Of a stretch of 64,000 nucleotides of DNA, positions 50,946 to 59,249 are shown in pieces. The stretch comes from Thermoplasmata archaeon (GTDB taxonomy: Archaea; Thermoplasmatota; Thermoplasmata; Lutacidiplasmatales; SKW197). The translations under genes and the position numbers were made by a program. The notes under the pieces were generated by a model. It had not been told where the DNA came from. It did not search any database and was given only the letters and a program-made list of their open reading frames with translations. Position 1 is the first letter of the stretch, and every line of letters begins with the position of its first letter. The DNA is taken from assembly GCA_026414225.1 (NCBI GenBank), contig JAOAJK010000003.1:1-64000 (forward strand), read 5' to 3'.

Positions 50946-53414
50946 CTATGCTCCTATCTCCTGAGTTTCTTGGAACATCGGAATAATTGTGGAACTGAAA
51001 CAACTTAGCCCTTCTATCACGAACGGCAGCTCATTGTAGGTTCCCTTGTATTCCACAATTGGATAGTGATAACCTAAGTATCCGTCTTTTTTAATTGCAT
51101 CTGCATCAACCCAGCCCCTGCCGTTGATATAGAAATAACCCCACACATGCCCGTACTGCCCGCTTGAAAACTGGCAGACCGCATGCCTGTACAGAGCGGG
51201 TATTCCTATTGCCCTGGCTAACGCATTTTCGGCATGGGTATGGTCGCAGCAGTTGATCGAGCTCACCTCAAAAATTGCTCTGTAGGCGCCGTACTGGGTG
51301 TTGTAATAGAAAGCATAGCTCTTCTGGTCCCTCACCCATGCATACACGGCTTCCCCAGATTTGTACATCGCATCATTCGGGTTGAGGGTCCCGTTATTAG
51401 CCTGGTTAGAATAAGTGCAGATGATGCTCATCGCCTTGTTGATAATGCTCACATTTGTTGCCTGACAGTTTGCAGTTGCACCCGTATACTGGGAGTTCGC
51501 ATCTGTTTTAAAGCCGGGAACTGGTTTTACATACGCTGAAGAGGGCAAAGCACCATTGTAGTAATACCATCGCACAATTCTGGTATTGAGGTAAAGGATT
51601 TCCCACATCCTTATCTTCCCGATTACTGAGTTTGCGTAATTTGGAGCCACACTGTTATTTTCAATGAATCTGTAAACCCTGTAAGCTATATCTGCGTATT
51701 GGGCGGGTGCGAGAGAGCCATAATAAGCATCTCCAGATGGATTTGAGGCATAGCCACAGGTGGGAAGTGCGTAGCTTGTATTTGAGGAGTTAATGTAAAG
51801 GTCATGCACAAGCTTTGAGGATATGTAGAGAATCTGGGGCATTGTTAAATTGCCCTGGCTTGCGTTCACATACTTCGGAGCCCTGGTATAGTTCTCGATA
51901 TAGTTTGCAACCCTTACACAGGCGTTGATTGCCTCATCCTTGGTCAAGCCAGTTTGATTGCTTTCCCCTTCCTCAAACCGCAAAACTCCATCTTGCGAAA
52001 CCTTTATCCAGTATCCACATCCAGGCATCAATAGTTCACTTTTCTCCATCGTTGCCAGCAATGTGCTTGAGTTGGCATCAAACTTTTCTATGACCTCTAC
52101 AGATAAATTGCCAAAAACCTCGGTTACGGTTCTGGGTGTGAGGAGAGGATAGGCAATTAGATTCCAGCCAGCTTTCAGCTGCATCTCGTAGGTGCCCACA
52201 TACTGACCATAAAGGGGCAATGTGCACGGAGCGTCCGAGGTAATGTTTATCCAGTAACCAGTTCTCCAGCTTACATTCATGAAATGATTTGGATGGTTGA
52301 ACTCTGGCCTATTTGGGTCATAAAGCTTCCATCTACCAGCCAGGGAATCATATGTCCAGATTACGCTGAATTTACCCCAAATTGGCTGGAAGACGGCCTT
52401 CACCGTAGAATTCTGGAAAAGGATATGGGGTAGGGAAATAAGATTCCATCCTGGATTGAGCTGAATTTCGAAGGTTGCAGTAATTACGGAATACTGGTCA
52501 ATGACCTGATACTGGGCTGAAGTTATTGGATATTTAAAGAAGTTCACTCCATCCGCACCCCCTGAAATGGCATAGTTAATACAGCCCTGAAGTTCAGTGT
52601 TGTTCATGTATTGGCCGTTGTCGTCTAGCGACTGGATTGCAGTCCAGACCTTGCAGTTTGGATTCCCTAGCTTTGCTTTTTGTTTTACATACTGGGAGAC
52701 CGTACCCACCCACGATGTTTGCTGGTTATAATTATGCGTGTAGGCCATGGGCATCAGGACATCAAGGTATTGGGCCATCTGTGTATAGTTCTGGCCATAG
52801 TAGTAGGCATTTGCATCCATTTCAGGCATCACGGCAGCACCCATCATTGCGTTCGGCTTGTAAAACTTGATGAGAGCGGATACTTCCTGGCAGAAAGAGG
52901 TTATAGGATAGGTATTGCCATTTGCGGTGCCAGGATACCTTATGCAGTCAAGCACCACTCCATCAAAACTGTAGTTCTGGGCGAGCGGGATGAAGATGTT
53001 GGTCTTGAGGTAACTCCTGTATGCAGTTGAATTTGGGTCTACCCAGCCACCCCAGGACTCATCATCAAAGCATATCACCCACGCGTGAACCCTGATTCCA
53101 TAATTGGTGCAGTTTTCATACATTGCCTCAAGGCGGTCAAACCTGTAGGTGCCGGAGACCCCCTTTATCAGCACAAATACATCGCTGAATCGATGCTGCG
53201 ACAACTCAGAGGCGAGGGTAGCGGCCCCGACACTTGCCACATCGGTACCCCAGACCCAGACCCCCTTTGAGCCCACCTCGATCCCATTCAACTCTGAATT
53301 GGCACCGAGGTCTTTGTTTTCAAAAGCATTTCCTGCTATCTGAAGATAGATCGGAGAAACTAGTGCGAGAATGCACAACAGGGCCAGGCAAACCCCCATT
53401 ACTCCCCGCTTCAT
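50946..53414 (-). CDS. Secreted multidomain hydrolase: glycosidase-like TIM barrel + two pseudomurein-binding-like repeats + transglutaminase-like cysteine peptidase domain
   Basis: Signal peptide; SFDGVVLDCIRYPG / VLMPMAYTHNYN (glycosidase-like); repeats LTKDEAINACVRVANYIENYTRAPKYVNASQGNLTMPQILYISSKLV and YADIAYRVYRFIENNSVAPNYANSVIGKIRMWEILYLNTRIV; C-term SSINCCDHTHAENALARAIGIPALYRHAVCQFSSGQYGHVWGYFYINGRGWVDADA. Confidence 0.85.
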   Translation of the reverse strand: MKRGVMGVCLALLCILALVSPIYLQIAGNAFENKDLGANSELNGIEVGSKGVWVWGTDVASVGAATLASELSQHRFSDVFVLIKGVSGTYRFDRLEAMYENCTNYGIRVHAWVICFDDESWGGWVDPNSTAYRSYLKTNIFIPLAQNYSFDGVVLDCIRYPGTANGNTYPITSFCQEVSALIKFYKPNAMMGAAVMPEMDANAYYYGQNYTQMAQYLDVLMPMAYTHNYNQQTSWVGTVSQYVKQKAKLGNPNCKVWTAIQSLDDNGQYMNNTELQGCINYAISGGADGVNFFKYPITSAQYQVIDQYSVITATFEIQLNPGWNLISLPHILFQNSTVKAVFQPIWGKFSVIWTYDSLAGRWKLYDPNRPEFNHPNHFMNVSWRTGYWINITSDAPCTLPLYGQYVGTYEMQLKAGWNLIAYPLLTPRTVTEVFGNLSVEVIEKFDANSSTLLATMEKSELLMPGCGYWIKVSQDGVLRFEEGESNQTGLTKDEAINACVRVANYIENYTRAPKYVNASQGNLTMPQILYISSKLVHDLYINSSNTSYALPTCGYASNPSGDAYYGSLAPAQYADIAYRVYRFIENNSVAPNYANSVIGKIRMWEILYLNTRIVRWYYYNGALPSSAYVKPVPGFKTDANSQYTGATANCQATNVSIINKAMSIICTYSNQANNGTLNPNDAMYKSGEAVYAWVRDQKSYAFYYNTQYGAYRAIFEVSSINCCDHTHAENALARAIGIPALYRHAVCQFSSGQYGHVWGYFYINGRGWVDADAIKKDGYLGYHYPIVEYKGTYNELPFVIEGLSCFSSTIIPMFQETQEIGA

Positions 53415-53493
53415 GAGAGAATATATGCTTGGGGAAATATAAGATTTTCTTTACCCTTTTTGCACCCTGGGTTCTTGGAGCGTCCCCTCCCGG

Positions 53494-55002
53494 TTAATGA
53501 GAATTCCCCTTCCTCTGTCTGTAATCTTTTTCACCAGGAAACATGAAGCCCACCAGGAAGATACCAAAGGCGGATATCAGGGCAACGGTTGCTGGCGCGA
53601 AAAACTCCAGCATCGCTGAAAATGTGAAGAACGAAACTGGGAGCGAGAAGGAAGCCACGGTAAAGAGGAACGAGATTATCCGCCCCTGCAGGGGTCCTTC
53701 CGTCTCTATCTGGAAGAAAACGGTTACATACACATTTGTAAGGGCAAGAATGAGTCCAAACAGAAGGAAAAAGCCAGCAGTCACTGGGAACCAGGGCGAA
53801 AGCGCCATTCCGAGAAATGCACATGCAGTTGCCAGCATGAACAATTTTCCATATTTGAAGAGCGGGAGCACGTTCATCTCCTTCTTGAACGCAAGGTAGA
53901 AGGTTGCAATCAGGGCCCCGGCCCCGATTGCGGTCTCGAGCATGCCCATTTCCACGGAACTGGCATGGAAAACATTCTTTGCAAAGATTGCGGGAAAAAG
54001 CACCATCACACCCGCAAAGAAGTTCACTGCCCCGAACAATGCCACAAGTTTCACCATGAAGCGGTTTCTGGAAAGGTAATTCAAACCCTCCCTGAAGTCA
54101 TCAAGAAAACGGGTTTTTTCAGCCGAGGCCATCTCCGGAATTTTCATTGAAGCAATCAGCACAAAGCTGAAGAAAAAGGTGGAGGCAGTGATCAGAAACA
54201 CATCGTTTATCGGGAGGAGGGCAATCAGGATGCCCGCAATCATTGGGCCAGTAACATTAGCGGTATACATACCCATGTCAAGCAAGCTGTTGGCTCTCAC
54301 AAGATTCTGCTCTCCAACTATCCTCGGCACCGCAGAAACAGACGCAGGATTGAAGAGGGAAGCAAAGGAAGAAATGGTAATCGCTGCAAGGTAAATTGAA
54401 ATCAACGAGAGATGCCCCAGCAGGAATACCTGGGAAAACATCAGCAGCATCACTATCACCCGTGCGATGTCCGCGCCCATCATGAGCGATTTTTTATGGT
54501 AGCGGTCGGCAAGCACCCCGCAGAACGGTCCAAGCACAACGAGCGGAATTGAGTTGGCGAGCACCACGATTCCCATGTCCATCGCGGAGCCCTGATAGTT
54601 CAATGCCCACCACATCACGGCGAGAAGGTAAATCTGGTCCCCGACACGGCTCACGAACTGACCAACAAACAACCGCAGGAAATTTGTGTTGATGAAAAAC
54701 CTGGGCTTTTCTTTTTTTCCCTTTTCTGGTGGGGGCTGCGGGGCATACGAGGCAGATGGTGGCGGTGCAGGATAGGCAGCTACAATTCTGGGCGGGAACC
54801 TGTATTGCGGGTTGATGCGGAGCGGTGCCTTTTTTCTTTCGATCAGAACTGCCTTCGGCAACTTCTCGTAGTCAAGCGGCTGGTGATAGTCAGGGTTCAC
54901 CTTCCAGACGCCTTTTTTCTTTTCCTGAATCACATGCTTCGGCAGTTTCTCGTAGTCCAGAACTTGTTTTTCCTCCGCGGTTCCTTTCCTTTCCTCGGTC
55001 AT
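53494..55002 (-). CDS. MFS transporter with duplicated N-terminal cytoplasmic motif
   Basis: 12-TM-like hydrophobic profile, QFVSRVGDQIYLLAVMWWALNYQGSAMDMGIVVLANSIPLVVLGPFCGVLADRYHKK; N-terminal LDYEKLPK repeat. Confidence 0.88.
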   Translation of the reverse strand: MTEERKGTAEEKQVLDYEKLPKHVIQEKKKGVWKVNPDYHQPLDYEKLPKAVLIERKKAPLRINPQYRFPPRIVAAYPAPPPSASYAPQPPPEKGKKEKPRFFINTNFLRLFVGQFVSRVGDQIYLLAVMWWALNYQGSAMDMGIVVLANSIPLVVLGPFCGVLADRYHKKSLMMGADIARVIVMLLMFSQVFLLGHLSLISIYLAAITISSFASLFNPASVSAVPRIVGEQNLVRANSLLDMGMYTANVTGPMIAGILIALLPINDVFLITASTFFFSFVLIASMKIPEMASAEKTRFLDDFREGLNYLSRNRFMVKLVALFGAVNFFAGVMVLFPAIFAKNVFHASSVEMGMLETAIGAGALIATFYLAFKKEMNVLPLFKYGKLFMLATACAFLGMALSPWFPVTAGFFLLFGLILALTNVYVTVFFQIETEGPLQGRIISFLFTVASFSLPVSFFTFSAMLEFFAPATVALISAFGIFLVGFMFPGEKDYRQRKGNSH

Positions 55003-55097
55003 CCGCTCCCGCTATATGGCAGAGAAGATAAAAAGGGTTTGGTGCGAAGAAATAAAGCTCTATAACCCTTATATATTCCCGCATCTTTCAGTGTATC

Positions 55098-55463
55098 ATG
55101 CAAGCGGGAAAGTTGATCGGTTACATTGTGGCTGCGATTCTGCTCTTCTTCGGAGTTCTCTGGATGTGGGCTGCCCCTGCAAACGAGAGTCCCTGGCTTA
55201 CCTTACTCACAGGGATTATCATGGTCGGAATTGCGCTCGTGATTATAATTGCAATCAAACTCACTGAGCCGAAACCCGAGCAAAAGGTGGAGATTACCAC
55301 AAAACTGGATTTGCGCGGGAACATGAATCTCGAGCGTCTGAAGTGCAGGAGCTGCGGCGGCGATTTAAGCAAAAAAAGCATCCAGGTTGTTTCCGGTGGC
55401 GTGCTCATCACCTGCGAGTATTGCGGGAGCACCTACATGCTCGAGGAGGAACCAAAATGGTGA
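55098..55463 (+). CDS. Small membrane protein with C-terminal zinc ribbon
   Basis: Two TM helices, then LKCRSCGGDLSKKSIQVVSGGVLITCEYCGSTYML; TATA-like ttatatatt about 25 nt upstream. Confidence 0.8.
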   Translation: MQAGKLIGYIVAAILLFFGVLWMWAAPANESPWLTLLTGIIMVGIALVIIIAIKLTEPKPEQKVEITTKLDLRGNMNLERLKCRSCGGDLSKKSIQVVSGGVLITCEYCGSTYMLEEEPKW

Positions 55464-57103
55464 GAAAGCTCCTTCCCCTTCTTCTGGTGCTCATCTTCGC
55501 CCTTCCCGTGTCCGCAGCCCACGATGGTCCCCAGGCAGCAACCACATATGATTTCAGGGTTGAGCAGGAAATTGCTACCTGTGATATCCAGAAGGATGGC
55601 TCTGCCATAATCTCCTACCAGATCACATTTCAGAATCATGCGACGATCGATTATGTGGACATCGGAATGCCAAACAAATACTATGATTTAAGCACGGTCT
55701 CGGCAACCCTCTACACTGGCTCGTTCGCCCCCGTTGAACTTTCGGGAATCAAAAAATCCTCAGCCATTGAGTGCGGTTACGAGATTCCCATTCCATCCCA
55801 GTACCAGACACTCCCTTATCTCCACATTGATACCAGCTGCAGGGTCACAAGAATGGTGTATCCCGATACTGAAAATTCCAGCTATGCAAGTGTGGAATTC
55901 TATCCCACCTGGTGGGGCAGCTTCTGCAGGGGAATTGACTTTCTTCAGACCACAATAATTTTTCCAGCAAACTTCACGGACCCGAATGCGACAAAGTGGC
56001 ACCATCAGACCCCTGACTGGATGCGGATTGAAAACGGGAGGATAAAATTCACCTGGAACTCAAGCGGGAATTACGAGCACAAGTATGGAGTTTCATTTCC
56101 GAGGACTGCGGTCACAAAGGTTTTTGAGCCAGAGCAGCCGAGTTTCTGGGATATCTTTCTGAATGACTTTGTTTTTTACATTCCCTATTACTGCTGCAGC
56201 TACGCACCATTCTTCATCGTATTAGGTATCGTTGGTTTTGCCATGATATCGTCCTGGCGGAGCAGGATGCAGTATCTGCCGCCGAGCGTGGGGGTTGAGG
56301 GAATGGGAATAAAGTACGGGCTAACTGCACCGGAAGCCGCGGTGTTGCTCAATCTCCCGCTCAACAAGATTGTGAACATGGTCTTCTTCGGAATGTACAG
56401 AAAAGGGGTAATTTCAGTTGAGAGCCGTTCCCCGCTCCAGCTCCGTGTGCTGAGAACCGACTACGAGGGTCTCCATCCATATGAGGTCGGCTTCCGTGCT
56501 GCAATAAAGCCAGATGGTACAATAGACGAAGAAATTTTGAAAAGCGCTACTGTGCAATTGATAAAGGATGTGGAAACCAAGATGCGGGGCTTTTCAAGAA
56601 AGGAAACCGCAAATTACTACAGGCAGATTACAAAGAAGGCATGGGAGCAGGTGAGGGCCGCCCAGATGGACGATGCGAAGCTCAAGATTCTCGAGGACAA
56701 CTTTGAGTGGATGTACATGGATGACAAATTCGACAGGGAATTGAAGAGAAACTATGGTGCTGGCTACTACAGAACGCCCCACTGGTATCCGTTCTTCTAC
56801 CCGCGAGTTGCGTATGTTGCCCCATCGCCCTCCACCCGTGCTCCGGCGCCCTCCCCAGCGGCACCGTCGCTTCCGAGACTTCCCGGCTCGGATTTTGCAA
56901 ACCAGATTGTTTCAGGGATTCAGAATTCTGCAAACCAGTTTGTGAGAAATGTTACAGGGTTCACCAGCGGCGTCTCGGAGGTAACCAATCCCCAACCTGC
57001 ATACTCTGGGGGTACCAGGACAGGTGGCTTTGGTGGAGGTGGTTGCGCCTGTGCGTGTGCGTGTGCGGGCTGTGCGTGTGCGTGTGCTGGAGGTGGAAGA
57101 TGA
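55457..57103 (+). CDS. DUF2207-like membrane protein with C-terminal (Cys-Ala)n tail
   Basis: Signal peptide MVRKLLPLLLVLIFALPVSAAHDG; extracellular domain; TM YAPFFIVLGIVGFAMI; tail GGFGGGGCACACACAGCACACAGGGR; start trimmed from ORF-track 55343. Confidence 0.82.
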   Translation: MVRKLLPLLLVLIFALPVSAAHDGPQAATTYDFRVEQEIATCDIQKDGSAIISYQITFQNHATIDYVDIGMPNKYYDLSTVSATLYTGSFAPVELSGIKKSSAIECGYEIPIPSQYQTLPYLHIDTSCRVTRMVYPDTENSSYASVEFYPTWWGSFCRGIDFLQTTIIFPANFTDPNATKWHHQTPDWMRIENGRIKFTWNSSGNYEHKYGVSFPRTAVTKVFEPEQPSFWDIFLNDFVFYIPYYCCSYAPFFIVLGIVGFAMISSWRSRMQYLPPSVGVEGMGIKYGLTAPEAAVLLNLPLNKIVNMVFFGMYRKGVISVESRSPLQLRVLRTDYEGLHPYEVGFRAAIKPDGTIDEEILKSATVQLIKDVETKMRGFSRKETANYYRQITKKAWEQVRAAQMDDAKLKILEDNFEWMYMDDKFDRELKRNYGAGYYRTPHWYPFFYPRVAYVAPSPSTRAPAPSPAAPSLPRLPGSDFANQIVSGIQNSANQFVRNVTGFTSGVSEVTNPQPAYSGGTRTGGFGGGGCACACACAGCACACAGGGR

Positions 57104-58458
57104 CGGTGAGAAGTTTTCTGAAAAGGGTTTTCGGGAGGAAAAAACCACTACCGCCTGGGATGCATCATTTTTATGGAAAGGGGGAATTTGAGGGTGCAAG
57201 GTTTCATATCCGCATAGAGCCGGGGGGAAAGGCAGTGCTTATAATTAACGCTGCCCGGGTGCTCCATCTGAATGCAACGGCTGCGGAGTATGCCCTCGCA
57301 ATATTGTCTGGCAAGAACAGTGACGAAGTGATGAGGGAGATAAGGGCAAGATACAGGGTGGGAAAGAGGAGGGCAGCGGAGGACGAGAAAAGGATGCGGG
57401 AAACAATCACAGCCCTCGTTAAAAATCCAGATATTTGCCCGATTTCCTACCTGGATGTGGAGGTTGTGGAACCGTTCACTACCCCAGTTTCGGCCCCATA
57501 CAGAATGGACCTGGCCCTCACCTACAGGTGCAATGACCGGTGCCTGCACTGCTATGTGGGTGAGCGGGCAAAGAAAGAGATGAAACTTGACGAGTGGTTG
57601 AAGGTGATAGATAAACTTCACGGCATCGGTGTGCCCCACATTGTTTTTACTGGCGGCGAGCCGACGCTCTACGAGGGGCTCGAGAAGCTGATTGAACGGG
57701 CTGAAAAACTAGGAATTGTCACAGGACTGAACACGAACGGAAGAAAACTTGCGGACAGAAACTATCTGAACAAGCTCGTGGAGGCAGGGCTCGACCATGT
57801 CCAGATAACCGTGGAATCCGCGGACAGGGAGATCCACAACAAAATGGTGCAGGCAGATGCATTTGACGAAACGATTCAGGGGCTGAAAAATGCGCTTGAC
57901 ACCCACCTTTATGTGCTCACCAACACCACAATCACCAAACTGAACAAGGATACAATTGAGCAGACAGTGAAGTTTCTCCATGGACTTGGAGTGAAAAACT
58001 TTGCCTGTAACGGGTTGATTTACTCGGGAAGAGGCGAGGGGTGCGAAATTGGACTCGATGAAAAGGAATTGATAGAGCCAGTTATGAAGGCGAAGATGAC
58101 TGCCATCTCGCTCGGAATGCGCTTCATCTGGTACACGCCAACCCAGTACTGCAACTTCAACCCGGTTACCCAAGGGGTAGGTGCAAAGCAGTGTTCTGCC
58201 GCAAAGAGCAACATGTGCATAGAGCCAGATGGAGCAGTAATACCGTGCCAGAGTTATTATGAGAGCGTGGGCAACATTCTCAAGGACCCCTGGGAAAAAA
58301 TCTGGAATGCCGGGCTTTGCAGGGAAATCCGGGAAAGAGGCTATGCTCCTGACAAATGCAGGAAATGTCCAGATTTCAATATATGCGGCGCCGGCTGCCC
58401 CCTATACTTGAAGAAGACCGGAACAGTGTGTCAGAGCCCGACTGGGGGTGCAGTTTGA
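57100..58458 (+). CDS. Radical SAM/SPASM protein with N-terminal PqqD-like region (peptide-maturase type)
   Basis: LALTYRCNDRCLHCYVG (CxxxCxxC), IVFTGGEPTLY, C-terminal SPASM cysteines CIEPDGAVIPCQSYYESVGNI...CRKCPDFNICGAGCPLY; ATGA overlap with the upstream stop. Confidence 0.9.
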   Translation: MTVRSFLKRVFGRKKPLPPGMHHFYGKGEFEGARFHIRIEPGGKAVLIINAARVLHLNATAAEYALAILSGKNSDEVMREIRARYRVGKRRAAEDEKRMRETITALVKNPDICPISYLDVEVVEPFTTPVSAPYRMDLALTYRCNDRCLHCYVGERAKKEMKLDEWLKVIDKLHGIGVPHIVFTGGEPTLYEGLEKLIERAEKLGIVTGLNTNGRKLADRNYLNKLVEAGLDHVQITVESADREIHNKMVQADAFDETIQGLKNALDTHLYVLTNTTITKLNKDTIEQTVKFLHGLGVKNFACNGLIYSGRGEGCEIGLDEKELIEPVMKAKMTAISLGMRFIWYTPTQYCNFNPVTQGVGAKQCSAAKSNMCIEPDGAVIPCQSYYESVGNILKDPWEKIWNAGLCREIRERGYAPDKCRKCPDFNICGAGCPLYLKKTGTVCQSPTGGAV

Positions 58459-59177
58459 GGGCTGAGCAGTGGGATGAATTCTTTGTTTACCAGGCAGGAT
58501 GGGGGAAAAGTGCGAGGGAATTTGTATACAGGCACACGGACCTCTACAGGGCAGAAAATGTGCTGGAGCTCGGATGTGGGACAGGAGTTATCACACGGGA
58601 AATTGCGGAGAGAACAGAGGGCAAGGTCGTTGCGGTTGACATAAACAAAGAATTTCTGGGGATTGCGGGGAGAAGGGTGAAGGAGAAAAATGTGGAGTTT
58701 CTGGAAATGGATGCCCATTCCCTTGATTTTCCGGACCGCACATTTGACAGAATTTACTTTGCAAATTTTTTGCTCTGGGCCAGGGTGCCAGACAAGGTAT
58801 TTTCAGAGATTGCCAGGACACTCAAACCCTCTGGATATCTGGGAATTCTCTCCGAGCCAGATTATGGTGGAAGGGTGGATTATCCCTGCGAGGGCATCTG
58901 GGAGAGGGTGGTGCTGAAGCTGAAGGAGGAGGGGGCTAACCCGTTCATCGGCCGCAGGTTGCGGGAGCTCTGCAGAAACCATGGATTTGAGGTGAAGCTC
59001 GATGCTTTGCAGGGAATGTTTGCACCTGAAGAAATTCAAAGATGCTATGAATTTGAGGCAGAGTTCGCTGGAATCCCGGAGAAAGAACTTGAGATTGCGA
59101 GAAAAGCGGTGAACCAGAGAATTGCATTTCTTATTATGCCTGTGATTTACGGGTACGGGTGGAGGAGGGAAGATTAG
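58455..59177 (+). CDS. Class I SAM-dependent methyltransferase
   Basis: ENVLELGCGTGVITREIAERTEGKVVAVDINKEFL, FDRIYFANFLLW; best start TTG 58455 (TTGA overlap with rSAM stop) rather than ORF-track 58356. Confidence 0.85.
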   Translation: MRAEQWDEFFVYQAGWGKSAREFVYRHTDLYRAENVLELGCGTGVITREIAERTEGKVVAVDINKEFLGIAGRRVKEKNVEFLEMDAHSLDFPDRTFDRIYFANFLLWARVPDKVFSEIARTLKPSGYLGILSEPDYGGRVDYPCEGIWERVVLKLKEEGANPFIGRRLRELCRNHGFEVKLDALQGMFAPEEIQRCYEFEAEFAGIPEKELEIARKAVNQRIAFLIMPVIYGYGWRRED

Positions 59178-59249
59178 CTCCCCTCATGCGGTTGAAGTGT
59201 CCACACCCTTTTCAAAATCTCTATATCCTCTCCTTCCTTTTCCTTCCTG

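Noticed and set aside
57043-57102. Simple-sequence artefact or CRISPR-like repeat at the GTGTGCG tract
   Set aside because: It is in frame as (Cys-Ala)n at the protein end and followed by a normal stop; units are 6 bp with no spacers.
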